Source of the DNA: Zeimonas sp039807785
Lineage (GTDB): Bacteria > Pseudomonadota > Gammaproteobacteria > Burkholderiales > Burkholderiaceae_E
Assembly (NCBI GenBank): GCA_039807785.1
Contig: JBDHRX010000002.1
Location: forward strand, 45,405-109,404
Direction of reading: 5' to 3'
DNA: 64,000 nucleotides
In this document: in pieces, positions 8,966-17,920 of the stretch
Position numbering within the stretch: position 1 is the first letter of the stretch
Layout of the letters: each line of letters starts with the position of its first letter
Made by a program: the position numbers and the translations under genes
Notes under the pieces: generated by a model
The model's database searches: none
Told to the model about the DNA's origin: nothing
Seen by the model: the letters and a program-made list of their open reading frames with translations, nothing else

Positions 8966-9382
8966 TCAGAACTGGTTGTTCAAGGATTCAGGGCTGGGTC
9001 CTGGGGGATCGCGGTCGATCCAGTAGGTCTGGACCGGTTCGAACCGGAGTCTCAACGGGTCCTTGCGCAGCAGTCGCATGACCAGGCCGAAGGGGGTGAT
9101 CACGACGAAGAACAGCAGGGCGAGGATGACCGGACTGACGATTCGGTGCAGCAATGCGCCGAAGCGCATCCAGAGGCGATTCAGCGGGGTCAGCACCGAG
9201 GGAAAGAGCAGCGCGGTGGCACCGAATGCGGCCGAGACGACTACCGACCAGAGGCGCGCCGATCCGCCGTACAGTAGCGGGAACAGGGCGAGCAGCGCGA
9301 AAAAACCGCAGAAAACCAGTCCGAAGGACCGGTTGGTCGGGAGTTGCAGCTCCCCGGGTGAATTTGGTTCGGTACTTGGCAT
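8966..9382 (-). CDS. SxtJ-like small membrane protein
   Basis: A protein of 138 residues (144 if the ATG at 9400 is used) with hydrophobic segments around the GLVFCGFFALLALFPLLYG stretch, a second pair near SVVVSAAFGATALLF, and a third near LALLFFVVITPFGL. This is the architecture of the SxtJ-like proteins found next to DUF5989 and carbamoyltransferase genes. Its biochemical role is unknown. The C-terminal tail is cytoplasmic-looking, with YWIDRDPPGP. It is the first gene of the four-gene unit; the closest gene upstream on the same strand ends at 9477, leaving about 94 bases for a promoter. Confidence 0.75.
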   Translation of the reverse strand: MPSTEPNSPGELQLPTNRSFGLVFCGFFALLALFPLLYGGSARLWSVVVSAAFGATALLFPSVLTPLNRLWMRFGALLHRIVSPVILALLFFVVITPFGLVMRLLRKDPLRLRFEPVQTYWIDRDPPGPSPESLNNQF

Positions 9383-9476
9383 CGGTCGACCGTCGATCAT
9401 CTGCCTGGCTCGGCGTCGAACCAGGTGCAGTTTGCCCCATGATGGACCGGCTGTGTCGACCGTGCAGTGAATTTTT

Positions 9477-11741
9477 TCAGTACGCGACGTTGCGCGGCCG
9501 TACGCTCCAGACCGGCGTGCTGGTATTGAAGTAGACGGTCGCGGCCTGCCAGTTCGGCGCGCTCACCATGCGGTTGTAGGCGTCCAGCGCGCCGCTGGCG
9601 TTGTGCTCGACCGCGTAGGCGATCGCCGGCTGCAGGTTGCCCCAGTAGCTCGTGGCGAGCCCGTCGCCTTCGATATAGGCGTCGAGCAGCGTCGTGCCGG
9701 ACGCGTAGCTCTGCCCCGCGGCGGCGAAGGCGGCGCCCCAGTTCGGGTACCAGGGGCCGGTTCCTCCGGTCCAGTCGATCGCGCCCAGCTCGGCCGGCGC
9801 ATAGGGCACCGTGTACATCGCGGCGTGCCGGTACGACCACTGGCCCGCCTGGTTCTCGCCCAGGCGCCCGACGATCGAACGGTATTTCCAGGCCAGGAAC
9901 TGGTCGAGCTTGCTGCCGTACGCGGCGCCATGGGCCTGCACCGCCTTCATGTTGCCGAACGACCAGGTCAGGAAGTCCTCCATCCACGCGGCCGAATCGG
10001 TCTTGCCGTCGCCGGCGGAGTAGTCGCTGTAGGGCTGCATGAGCCCGAGCGGATTGCTTGCCTGGGCGACATACCGCGCGTGGTGCCAGTCGATGTTGCT
10101 CTGGACGCTGCCCACGTACTCGGACCTCATCGGCTCGTCGTCGTCGGGGGTGATCGCCGCCACGTGGCCGAGGGCGCGCAGCGTCCAGGCCGCGCCACGC
10201 GTGGTGTTGCTGCCGGCCGAACTGAGGATGATGCCCTGCGTGTACTGCCGGTTGGTATCCGATTGCTTCAGGAACAGCGCCGACGAGAGCAGCTGCATCT
10301 CGTCCAGGAAGTACCAGCGTCCGGTGACCAGGTACGCCATGTAGCCGATTGCGGGCATGTGCGAGTTCGTGAACGCGGGGGGTGCCCCGCCGCCGGCAGC
10401 CGGAGTCACCTGCGCCTTCGACGAGCTGCCGATGCCCGAGATGCCCGACCCCGAGCCGAGCAGCAGGTTCGGGTACGCGGAGAAGCGGGGCGCGCGGTTC
10501 GTATTCTCGTCGCGATAGTGGTAGCCGTAGCGGCCCGCCGCGTAGCCGTTCACCTGCACCGCGCGCCAGGCGCGCGGGTCGCCGTCGCTGGTCAGGTAGA
10601 CGACGTCCCATTCGGGCAGCGGCCCGATCGAGGGATGGAATCCCGCGGCACCCATGCCGTTGGGATAGTTCGCCTGCGCGAGCGGGGTGTAGCTCGCGAC
10701 CTGGCGGCTCAGGATGGCCGACCCCGATGTCGTCGCCCCCCGATACGCCGGCACCAGCCCGGTCAGCTGCAGGTAGCCCATGTCGTGCCGGAAGGTGATG
10801 CCCGGATCGCCGTTCAGCCAGTGCGAGAAAGCCTGGCCGCTCGCGAGCACGGCGCGCGTGTGGTTGTACAGGGTCAGGCTGCCGCTGAACCGGGTGGCGC
10901 CGTTGATGGCGAAACTGGCCGCGCCCGAGCGCTCGCCCGGGCCGGCCCGCATCAGGTAGCCGTTCTCGATCCACGGCACGATCTCGACGGCGCCGCCGCG
11001 ATACAGGCGCACCTCGAGCCAGCCGACCAGGTGGGCGTCGGCGCCGATGGCCTGCCGGTAGACCCAGGAGGCCATCTCGGGCCCCGAGACCGGAGACAGG
11101 AACGGAGCGTCCCAGCCGCTGCCGGACCAGGCGGCGGTTCCGTAGCCGCCGAACGAGATCGAGGCCGAGATGCCGGTGGCTTTCAGGTCGGCCAGCGTCA
11201 GGGCCGCGGCGGCGGGCGCGGTATTGGTCCAGCCCACCGTCACGGTCTGCTCGGTGCTCGCCTGCAGGTCGATCAGCCCCGAGAGCACCGCGAACTTGAC
11301 CGAGCCGTCGTGCCAGCGGTTCTTCACCGCCGCCTGGAATCCGCGCAGGCTCGGGTTGCTGGCCGTGACGTACTTGCCGGCGGGAACGTCGCCCTGCCGG
11401 AACGCGTAGCCGGCGGAGAAAGGCAGCGCGGTTCCCGACGAGCTGCCGGTCAGGCGCAGGGTGGACGAGCCGGTGACCGGCGAGGGCGGCGGCAGGCTCG
11501 CCGCGCTGCTGCCGGAGTTGCCCGATGGCACGGTGGTGGTCGCGCCGCCGGAGCTGCTTCCGGTGCTGCCTCCCGAGCCGCTGCCCGAGCCGGCGTTGCT
11601 GCTCTCGCCCGCCTTGGCATCGATCGACAGACCGTTGCCGCCGCCCCCACCCCCGCAGCCGGCCAGCCCGACGATGGCGCCGACTACGGTCGAGGCCATG
11701 AGAAGCCGGAGGCGGCCGTGCGCGAGACGGGATGCGTTCAT
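9477..11741 (-). CDS. Large secreted lipoprotein, possible RIFT-barrel carbohydrate-active protein
   Basis: A 754-residue lipoprotein. The signal peptide ends in the lipobox LAGC (Cys29) and is followed at once by a six-Gly tract and a Ser/Gly-rich spacer to about residue 75. The globular part begins with VPAGKYVTASNPSLRGFQA and RWHDGSVKFAV, which resembles the N-terminal RIFT-barrel domain of YetA/exo-rhamnogalacturonan-lyase-like proteins; the rest is rich in Trp and Tyr and has an alpha/alpha-barrel feel. A role in trimming or binding the local polysaccharide is inference. The ATG at 11741 is chosen because it gives a clean lipoprotein signal. Identity beyond secreted lipoprotein is uncertain. 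Confidence 0.6.
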   Translation of the reverse strand: MNASRLAHGRLRLLMASTVVGAIVGLAGCGGGGGGNGLSIDAKAGESSNAGSGSGSGGSTGSSSGGATTTVPSGNSGSSAASLPPPSPVTGSSTLRLTGSSSGTALPFSAGYAFRQGDVPAGKYVTASNPSLRGFQAAVKNRWHDGSVKFAVLSGLIDLQASTEQTVTVGWTNTAPAAAALTLADLKATGISASISFGGYGTAAWSGSGWDAPFLSPVSGPEMASWVYRQAIGADAHLVGWLEVRLYRGGAVEIVPWIENGYLMRAGPGERSGAASFAINGATRFSGSLTLYNHTRAVLASGQAFSHWLNGDPGITFRHDMGYLQLTGLVPAYRGATTSGSAILSRQVASYTPLAQANYPNGMGAAGFHPSIGPLPEWDVVYLTSDGDPRAWRAVQVNGYAAGRYGYHYRDENTNRAPRFSAYPNLLLGSGSGISGIGSSSKAQVTPAAGGGAPPAFTNSHMPAIGYMAYLVTGRWYFLDEMQLLSSALFLKQSDTNRQYTQGIILSSAGSNTTRGAAWTLRALGHVAAITPDDDEPMRSEYVGSVQSNIDWHHARYVAQASNPLGLMQPYSDYSAGDGKTDSAAWMEDFLTWSFGNMKAVQAHGAAYGSKLDQFLAWKYRSIVGRLGENQAGQWSYRHAAMYTVPYAPAELGAIDWTGGTGPWYPNWGAAFAAAGQSYASGTTLLDAYIEGDGLATSYWGNLQPAIAYAVEHNASGALDAYNRMVSAPNWQAATVYFNTSTPVWSVRPRNVAY

Positions 11742-11922
11742 GGGCGATTCGATCCGGTGAGGGGTTGCCCGCAGATTCTCGGGGCTGGCGGCTGCGATGG
11801 GGCCGCTGCGCGGGACGGAAGCGCGATGGGGGCCGATGGACGGTGGTTTTTCAGGGGTCGTCGCGGACGATGTCACGGTCGGCGTGGAGCGGATGTGCTA
11901 GCGGGGTTCGGTGTTGGCGCGG

Positions 11923-11928
11923 ACTATA
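11923..11928 (-). promoter_or_regulatory. Possible -10 box
   Basis: The minus strand reads TATAGT in an otherwise GC-rich gap between the glycosyltransferase stop (11951) and the lipoprotein start (11741). No convincing -35 box is visible at 16-18 bases, and the leader would be about 180 bases long. This is a weak candidate for the promoter of the 754-residue lipoprotein. Confidence 0.2.
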
Positions 11929-11950
11929 GCGAGGTCGGTGGGCAGGCGCT

Positions 11951-13210
11951 TCATGGAGCGCTGACGCGATCGTCATCCCGGGTGATCGCGTCGAGCATCT
12001 GCGCGAAGCGCCCGGTGAGCGTGCGGCGTGAATACCTTTCCGCGATCTCGGGCGCCACCACCGGCAGGCGATCGGCGCGCAGCGCATCGAGGAATCGAGG
12101 CAGCGCATCGACGATGGCCTCGGCGGACTCGAGCCGGGTCACGAAGGGGTAGCCCAGGCCGGACAGCGTCCGGCCGGTGTCGCCCGCGGGATCGGCAAGC
12201 CCCAGCACGGGCCGGCCGGCGCGCAGGTACTCGTAGAGCTTCGCCGGGATCTGCTCGTTGCAGTTGGCGCCCTGCATCACCACCAGCGCGTCGGCATCGA
12301 GCATCTCGCCCAGCGCTTCGCGATAGGGGATCGGCGGCAGGATCTCGACGAAGGCTTCGACCTGGTGCGCGCCGGCGAGTTCGCGCAGCAGCGCCTCGTG
12401 CACCGGGGCGCGGAAGCGCAGCACGAAGTCCCCGGGGCGGATCCGGCCGTCGGTCGCGAGGCGCCCCATTGCCTGGAATAGGGCCAGCGGATCCCGTTCC
12501 GAGGGGTAGACGATTCCGCTGTGCAGTAGTACCGGCGGACCGCCGCGCCGTGCGATCGGCCGATCGCCGACCTCGGCGAAGGCGGCATCGTCGAACCCGT
12601 TCTCGATCAGCGTGAACGCGTCGGCCGGCCGGCGGGGATAGCGCTGTCGGTAGGTGTCCAGCGCCGAGGGCGAGACGAAGACCATCCGCGCGGCGCGCTC
12701 GGCCGCCGCTTCCTCGATGCGCTTGAAGGCTTGCCAGCGGCGTGGGTCGGCCGGATAGCCCTCCTGGGCCATCGGGTCGCGGAAGTCGGCGATCCAGGGC
12801 AGGCCGGTGCGCCGGGCCAGCGCGGCGCCGATCTGGTGCGCGGTCGCGATCGGATAGGTACTCCAGATCGCCCGGACACCCCGTTCGCGGCACAGTCTCG
12901 CCCCGGCGCGGACCGCCCACCAGGACCAGCTCGCCCAGCGGTCGGGAAGCGCCGCCCAGCCCGGGTAACGGCCCGCGATCGACAGATGCCGCCCGGCATC
13001 GAGGCAGCGCGTCCGGACCACCTCGCAGCCTGCCGGGACCAGCGCCAGCGATCGCTCGTCGGTCTGTTCGTAGGCCTCGGGCCGGACGCTGAGCACGATC
13101 GGGCGCCAGCCGAAGTCCGGCAGGTACTGCGCGAAGCGGACGGTGCGCTGCAGCCCGCTGCTGGCCGACAGGGGGGGGAAGTGGTAGGCGATGAGCAGGA
13201 CGGTGCGCAC
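11951..13210 (-). CDS. Glycosyltransferase family 4
   Basis: A 419-residue GT-B transferase. The N-terminus VRTVLLIAYHFPPLSASSGLQ is the classical first strand and glycine loop of GT4 enzymes that act on bacterial surface glycans. IADFRDPMAQEGYP in the first half and NEQIPAKLYEYLRAGRPVLGL in the second (donor-binding Glu region) are diagnostic. The start is GTG at 13210; the long open stretch upstream is low-complexity and runs into the divergent neighbour. It is transcribed away from the lipoprotein gene at 13508 and should act with the accessory block in modifying or building a repeat unit. Confidence 0.8.
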   Translation of the reverse strand: MRTVLLIAYHFPPLSASSGLQRTVRFAQYLPDFGWRPIVLSVRPEAYEQTDERSLALVPAGCEVVRTRCLDAGRHLSIAGRYPGWAALPDRWASWSWWAVRAGARLCRERGVRAIWSTYPIATAHQIGAALARRTGLPWIADFRDPMAQEGYPADPRRWQAFKRIEEAAAERAARMVFVSPSALDTYRQRYPRRPADAFTLIENGFDDAAFAEVGDRPIARRGGPPVLLHSGIVYPSERDPLALFQAMGRLATDGRIRPGDFVLRFRAPVHEALLRELAGAHQVEAFVEILPPIPYREALGEMLDADALVVMQGANCNEQIPAKLYEYLRAGRPVLGLADPAGDTGRTLSGLGYPFVTRLESAEAIVDALPRFLDALRADRLPVVAPEIAERYSRRTLTGRFAQMLDAITRDDDRVSAP

Positions 13211-13507
13211 GGTGCGCCGGATTCTAGCGCCGCCTCGTTTCCCCGGGAGGATTGACGCCGGTGTCAGCGGACGGGCGGCCGCTGCGCGCGGCCAGGGTGC
13301 CACTATCCGGCGCACAATACGCGGCGGTGGCGGTCGACGGCCCCGGGCCGTGCCGCTCATCTCGCCCACGCCGCCGCCCAGCCGATGGCACCTGCGAGCG
13401 TGACTTTTTCCACGCTCCAATGCCTGCCGGGCGGGAATTCCCTCGAGGCAGTGGGCCGTCGCCCGGTAGCGTTCGCCACCGTCATTGCTTCGCAGCACAG
13501 GTGAGTC

Positions 13508-14899
13508 ATGCTTGATCGGAAACTCGGATTCGCAGTGGGATGTCTGGCGATCGCCCTGTCCGGATGCGGCGGTGGGGGCGGTGGCGATGCGGTCGGATCG
13601 GGTGCCGATCTTCGCTTGGCGGGGGAGAGCGCGACGACGAAGCCGATGGATTCGACGACGGGGTCTTCGTCGTCCGAGTCGACGACCGGCGCGGTAACGC
13701 CGCCCGTCAAGGAATCCGGCACGAACGAGGGATCGACCTCGACGACGGGTAGCCCCCCATCGCTGCCGACCGTGGTGGCTCCGTATGATCCGGGCGCGCT
13801 GCCGGTGGTCGGGGGCGAGCCTTCGGCGAGCGCGTCGTGGCCGGCCTGGCGGAAGTCGATGAGTCGTTGGCAGTGGCATCGGATTGCGGGCACCGACCTG
13901 TCGACGGTAGTGCCGAATCCGTCCGTGCCCGGATCGCTCGCCACGCGTATCGACGCCTGGAACGGTCTCGCTGCCGACCCGCGCAGCAACCGCCTCTATT
14001 CGGCTGCGAACGGCGGTCATGCCGACTATTCCGGGAACGAGGTGGTGGAGCTCGACCTGTCGGCCGCGTCGCCCGCGTGGCGGCTGCTGCGCGCCCCGAC
14101 GCCGACCGCCAGCATCGTTGCTTCCGACGGTAACAGGGGCGTCTACGCCGACTACTACCTGGACGGCCGCCCCGCGTCCACCCATACCTATTACGCGCTG
14201 CAGTTCATCGCGAGTCGCAATGCGATCTTCAAGTTCGGCGCGGGCTCACTCTGGGGTACCGGTAACGAGAGCAACTGGAAGACCGATGCTTTCTCGCTGG
14301 CGAGCGGCGACTGGCATTCGGCGGGCACCTGGCCCGATGTGACGGACAAGCGCGGCGGCGCGATCGCGGCGCCGGTGTGCAAGCATCCGAATACCGAGGA
14401 GGTCTACGCCGCGACGCCGGCCGGCCTGAAGCGGTTCAATCCGGCCTCGGGGACCTACAGCTCGCTTGCCGGATGGCCGGACAACTCGACCGCGGTGTAC
14501 GCGCGTGCCTGCGCCGTCGATCCGGACCGGAATCGAGTCGTATTCTTCGGCGATGCGTACCGGACACCCGCGGGGGGGCTGGCTTACGACATCGGGTCGA
14601 ACGCGTTCTCCCGAGTGGCTTTTTCCGGAGCGGCCGGCACGATCACGGCACCGTCGTATCACTATGCGTGGTACGAGGCGAGGATCGGGAGGTTCCTGCT
14701 GAAGACCACCTCCGGCGACAAGGTCTACCAGATCGATCCGGAGACCTTCGCGGCCTCCCAGGTGGGGACTTCCGGGGGCGAGACCATGCCGGACGCCGCC
14801 AATGGCGTCCAGACGCGCTGGCAGCGCCTGCCGAACCTCGGCGGCTACGCCTACTATCCGCGTAGCGGATCGGGCGTCTGGTTCCTCGCGGTGGAGTGA
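13508..14899 (+). CDS. Secreted lipoprotein with predicted beta-propeller-like domain
   Basis: A 463-residue lipoprotein. The signal peptide ends LSGC (Cys20) and is followed by six Gly and then a Thr/Ser-rich linker to about residue 90, the same layout as the 754-residue lipoprotein at 9477. The mature domain has spaced aromatic and Gly-rich repeats (for example RIDAWNGLAADPRSNRLYSAANGGHADYSG is split by short strands typical of Kelch-like blades), suggesting a beta-propeller. The start has a good ribosome site, AGGTGAG, four bases before ATG. It is the only plus-strand gene in its block. Function unknown; glycan binding is plausible. Confidence 0.65.
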   Translation: MLDRKLGFAVGCLAIALSGCGGGGGGDAVGSGADLRLAGESATTKPMDSTTGSSSSESTTGAVTPPVKESGTNEGSTSTTGSPPSLPTVVAPYDPGALPVVGGEPSASASWPAWRKSMSRWQWHRIAGTDLSTVVPNPSVPGSLATRIDAWNGLAADPRSNRLYSAANGGHADYSGNEVVELDLSAASPAWRLLRAPTPTASIVASDGNRGVYADYYLDGRPASTHTYYALQFIASRNAIFKFGAGSLWGTGNESNWKTDAFSLASGDWHSAGTWPDVTDKRGGAIAAPVCKHPNTEEVYAATPAGLKRFNPASGTYSSLAGWPDNSTAVYARACAVDPDRNRVVFFGDAYRTPAGGLAYDIGSNAFSRVAFSGAAGTITAPSYHYAWYEARIGRFLLKTTSGDKVYQIDPETFAASQVGTSGGETMPDAANGVQTRWQRLPNLGGYAYYPRSGSGVWFLAVE

Positions 14900-14906
14900 G
14901 GTCGCT

Positions 14907-15599
14907 TCAACCCTTCGGCGCCTGGACCAGCACCTTAGGTCGATTCGCCTCGCTGACGCTGAAGTGAATGTACGGCGACGTCGAGGCGAGCAGCAACTGG
15001 GCCTTCCCCACGGTGAGGATCAACGCCCATCCGACGCGGCGTGCCCCCATCCGTTCGTGCGCGCGTCGCGACGCCATGTTGTCGAACGCGACCCAGCTCA
15101 GGGTGGTCTCGATGCCTCGCTCCTGGAGATACGATTTCGCATGACTCCATAGCCGGCCGAATGTCCGGCCCATCCGGAACGGCGGCGCGACGAAGACGTC
15201 GAAGTCCCAGGATGCGCGTCCTTGCGGAAGGGGGACGAAGTCGCAGCGCACCAGCCGCTCGCGCAGCGATTCGAATTGCAGCCACATGAAGCCGGCCAGT
15301 TGATCGCCGTTGAAGGCGGCGATGCAGGTGCTGCCCTGCTCGAATCGCTCCGGAATCGCGCCGAGGGGGCGCCCGAACGACGCATCGGGGACCTGCCCAG
15401 GACCGGCCAGCTCGGTGCGGATCCTGTCTTCGTCGCGACGTTTGATCGTCGAGATCTGCTCGACCGGCTGAGCGTAGAACCACAGTGCAGTGAAACGAAT
15501 GCACCCGCGTGAAACCAGGCTTAGGCCGCGGTCGACGACGTAAGCCAGCCAGCCAGCGAGTCCGATGCTCCGGAGGTCACGGGCAAGCGTTCGAATCAT
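14907..15599 (-). CDS. GNAT-fold acetyltransferase-like protein
   Basis: A 230-residue protein ending in a GNAT-type fold: the DFDVFVAPPFRMGRTFGRLW stretch gives the acetyl-CoA-binding turn and helix, and SWVAFDNMASRRAHERMGAR gives the family's conserved Asn and final helix. The N-terminal 50 residues are hydrophobic and may bring it to the membrane. The substrate is not indicated; given its neighbours an amino sugar or polysaccharide hydroxyl is likely. It lies 22 bases downstream of another acyltransferase gene on the same strand, in a unit with an aminotransferase and an ACP. The start at 15599 was chosen because it gives a compact N-terminus. Confidence 0.65.
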   Translation of the reverse strand: MIRTLARDLRSIGLAGWLAYVVDRGLSLVSRGCIRFTALWFYAQPVEQISTIKRRDEDRIRTELAGPGQVPDASFGRPLGAIPERFEQGSTCIAAFNGDQLAGFMWLQFESLRERLVRCDFVPLPQGRASWDFDVFVAPPFRMGRTFGRLWSHAKSYLQERGIETTLSWVAFDNMASRRAHERMGARRVGWALILTVGKAQLLLASTSPYIHFSVSEANRPKVLVQAPKG

Positions 15600-15621
15600 G
15601 CCCAGGCGCCGATTCTTCGCA

Positions 15622-16698
15622 TCATGACTGCAACGTGGATGAATGTGGAGCGTCACGTTCGGGCTTACGGAGCGATCGGCGAACTCTCTTGATCGCCTCC
15701 CAGACCGTGAGCGCTCCGGCATATCGGAACCAGGTCACGTGGTACATGCGGCGGATCTCCTCGGTCCACCTCAGGTGCCAGTCCATGACGCGTCCGTAGA
15801 ACTCGATCCGCCTGCACCATCCTTCCGAATAGAGGCGCTTGAAGGCCATCTCGCGCATCAGGAACGCCGGCGAAAAGTCCTTGTAGTCGGCGTCGTAGGT
15901 GGTCTTGAGGATGACGATCTCCTCGTCGCCGCAGACGCACAAGTCGGTGGCCGCGACCTCGTCGTCGATCACCAGTTGATAGCAGCGCGCCTTGCCGCGC
16001 CGGGCGAAGCGTTCGAGCAGGCGTGCATAGAACCGGCCTTGATCGTTGTCGGGCGTGATCGCGGTACCGCCCGAGGCCTTCCAACTGCGCGACTCGATCC
16101 GGCCGTAGGTCGAAACGGCCTCGGCGATCCCCGCGGGATCGGTCACCAGTCTCAGCGTCGCGGTCTTTCCCGCGTTGGCGACCTTCGCGTAGGCGCGCTT
16201 GATGTTGTGGCGCAGGTTCGATCCGCGCGCCTTCCAGTATGCGTCCCAGTCGCCATCGATCGTGATGCGCGCGGTATCGATGTAGTCGGTCACCTGCAAT
16301 CCGCCCTGTGGCGACGGGCGCGCGAGCAGGTCGGGGTCCTGCTGGGTCACGGCAAGCGAAAGCGTCCAGGGCGTCTGTGCCTGCGACAGCGTGCGCAACA
16401 GATCTCCGATCGGCTCCTCCGGGCGTTGCAGCCAGAATCCGATCGGGGCCTGCGACGGCTGGAACGTGGTCGTTCGCATGCCGTCGACCTTGGCGGTGAC
16501 GCACAGGGCGACGAGGTCTTCGGCCTTCCTGCAGAGGCACAGGGTCGCCTGGCCGGCGTCGAAGATCTCCAGCGCCGAACGCAGGAAGTCCGGGTGCAGC
16601 AGGGGGGTCCCGCCGTGCGCCTGGTACATCCGCTCCCAGAGCTCGAGCTCCGCGGAAGCCGCGGTGACCGGGAGCAGTTCCCACCGATAGGTTGCCAT
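15622..16698 (-). CDS. BioF2/CelD-type (GNAT-FemAB-like) acyltransferase
   Basis: A 358-residue protein of the double-GNAT type often called CelD/BcsL or BioF2-like. The central motif WKARGSNLRHNIKRAYAKV and the later LVIDDEVAATDLCVCGDEE and ILKTTYDADYKDFSPAFLM are characteristic; the last one forms the acyl-CoA pocket in related proteins. These enzymes transfer acyl or aminoacyl groups to sugars or peptides during surface-polysaccharide synthesis. It is preceded by the aminotransferase gene (16-base gap), so N-acylation of an amino sugar made by that enzyme is an attractive but unproved role. Confidence 0.75.
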   Translation of the reverse strand: MATYRWELLPVTAASAELELWERMYQAHGGTPLLHPDFLRSALEIFDAGQATLCLCRKAEDLVALCVTAKVDGMRTTTFQPSQAPIGFWLQRPEEPIGDLLRTLSQAQTPWTLSLAVTQQDPDLLARPSPQGGLQVTDYIDTARITIDGDWDAYWKARGSNLRHNIKRAYAKVANAGKTATLRLVTDPAGIAEAVSTYGRIESRSWKASGGTAITPDNDQGRFYARLLERFARRGKARCYQLVIDDEVAATDLCVCGDEEIVILKTTYDADYKDFSPAFLMREMAFKRLYSEGWCRRIEFYGRVMDWHLRWTEEIRRMYHVTWFRYAGALTVWEAIKRVRRSLRKPERDAPHSSTLQS

Positions 16699-16714
16699 CT
16701 TCAGGTTCTCGGGA

Positions 16715-17920
16715 TCACTTGGCTTCGGCGCCGACGATCGAAAGAACGGTGCGCGCGATCCAGTCGCGTTCCCCGGCGCTCAGGCTCTGGTGGCAGGGAA
16801 TCTGGATCAGGCTGCGCCGGTATCGCCGGGAGACCGGGCAAACGGATTCGTCGCACCCGGGAAACGATGTTTCCCATCGATAGACGGGGACGCCCCGGGC
16901 CTTCAGCGCCGGGAAGCTGCGGTCCGGATCGGGGATCTCGATCGCGAGGACGTAGGGGACGTCCATCGGGCCAAGGCCGTCGATGGGGAAGCGAACGTTG
17001 CGCGCGGCGCCGATCCGGCTGCGCAGCTCGAGCCAGTTCCTGCGCCTTGCCGCGGCGATGGAAGAGCGCCCGGCATGGCGCGCAAGCGTGCGGGCGAGCA
17101 GGGTTGCGCCGGTATCGACGAAGGCAGGCTCGAAGTCGATGCCGCCGTAGCGCGCGCCGGATGACGTGGGTGCCTCGTCGCCGTGGCTTCCGCCCCCGCG
17201 CTTGGCGAGACGGCGGAGCAGGCCGAGCGCGGGCCGGGCGGCCCGGGCCAGCCACGGCCAGCGCCCGTAGTCGAAGGCGTATTCGCTCGCCTCGACCAGG
17301 GCGCGCAGCTCGGCGCCGAGCGGGGGGCGCTTCGGCCGGGGCCACCGCTTCGTTTCGATTCTGGAAGCCAGGACACCGCCGTCGAAGGCGGCGAAGAACT
17401 TCGGCGCGCTGGCCACCATGAAGTCGCTGTTCGCGCCCAGGGCGGCCGGGGCGCCGATCGCCAGGAACGCATGCGCGCAGTCCTCGACGATGGCCCAGCC
17501 GGATCGCCGGGCGAGCTCGGCGATGCTCGTGGTTTGTCGCCAGTGCCCGAAGTACTGGGGAACGAGGATCAACCGGGTCTGGGCGTCCGCGACCGAAGCC
17601 AGATGTTCCGGGTCGATCGAGAGATCCTCGCGGATGCGGTAGGGGATGATCCGGGCGCCCAGCCACGCGAGGGGCGAGACCATCGATTCGCAGTGGTACA
17701 TGGGCACCAGGACGCTCGATCCGGGCCCCACGCCGGCCAGCATGGCCGCCTGCGCGATGGCCGAGCGGCCGTTCGCGAACCAGGCGACGTGGGGAAGGTC
17801 GAGGATCGACGCCACCTCCGACGGGGATCGGTCGCGGTCTTCGGTGCCGGAGATCAGTGCTCTCAGGGGGGCGACCGGCCGCACATCGCGGTAGTCGGTC
17901 GCTCCGCTCACTGGGGCCAT
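16715..17920 (-). CDS. DegT/DnrJ/EryC1/StrS-like PLP aminotransferase
   Basis: A 401-residue fold-type I PLP enzyme, normally used to make amino sugars from keto-sugar nucleotides. HVAWFANGRSAIAQAA holds the phosphate-binding turn, VEDCAHAF places Asp147 under the pyridine ring, and SAPKFFAAFDGG places Lys174 as the Schiff-base residue. The usual SF...KxxxxGEGG block is altered to this shorter form, so the protein is a divergent member. It overlaps the TPR gene upstream by 13 bases and is followed by the acyltransferase gene. Amino-sugar synthesis for the polysaccharide is the likeliest role; a non-sugar substrate cannot be excluded. Confidence 0.75.
   Translation of the reverse strand: MAPVSGATDYRDVRPVAPLRALISGTEDRDRSPSEVASILDLPHVAWFANGRSAIAQAAMLAGVGPGSSVLVPMYHCESMVSPLAWLGARIIPYRIREDLSIDPEHLASVADAQTRLILVPQYFGHWRQTTSIAELARRSGWAIVEDCAHAFLAIGAPAALGANSDFMVASAPKFFAAFDGGVLASRIETKRWPRPKRPPLGAELRALVEASEYAFDYGRWPWLARAARPALGLLRRLAKRGGGSHGDEAPTSSGARYGGIDFEPAFVDTGATLLARTLARHAGRSSIAAARRRNWLELRSRIGAARNVRFPIDGLGPMDVPYVLAIEIPDPDRSFPALKARGVPVYRWETSFPGCDESVCPVSRRYRRSLIQIPCHQSLSAGERDWIARTVLSIVGAEAK

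Noticed and set aside
9603..12152. An 849-codon plus-strand open frame opposite the 754-residue lipoprotein
   Set aside because: The minus-strand product has a signal peptide and ordered composition; the plus-strand product does not.
13211..13507. A promoter pair in the divergent gap before the 463-residue lipoprotein
   Set aside because: Apart from a good ribosome site just before 13508, I found no -35/-10 pair with normal spacing on either strand.
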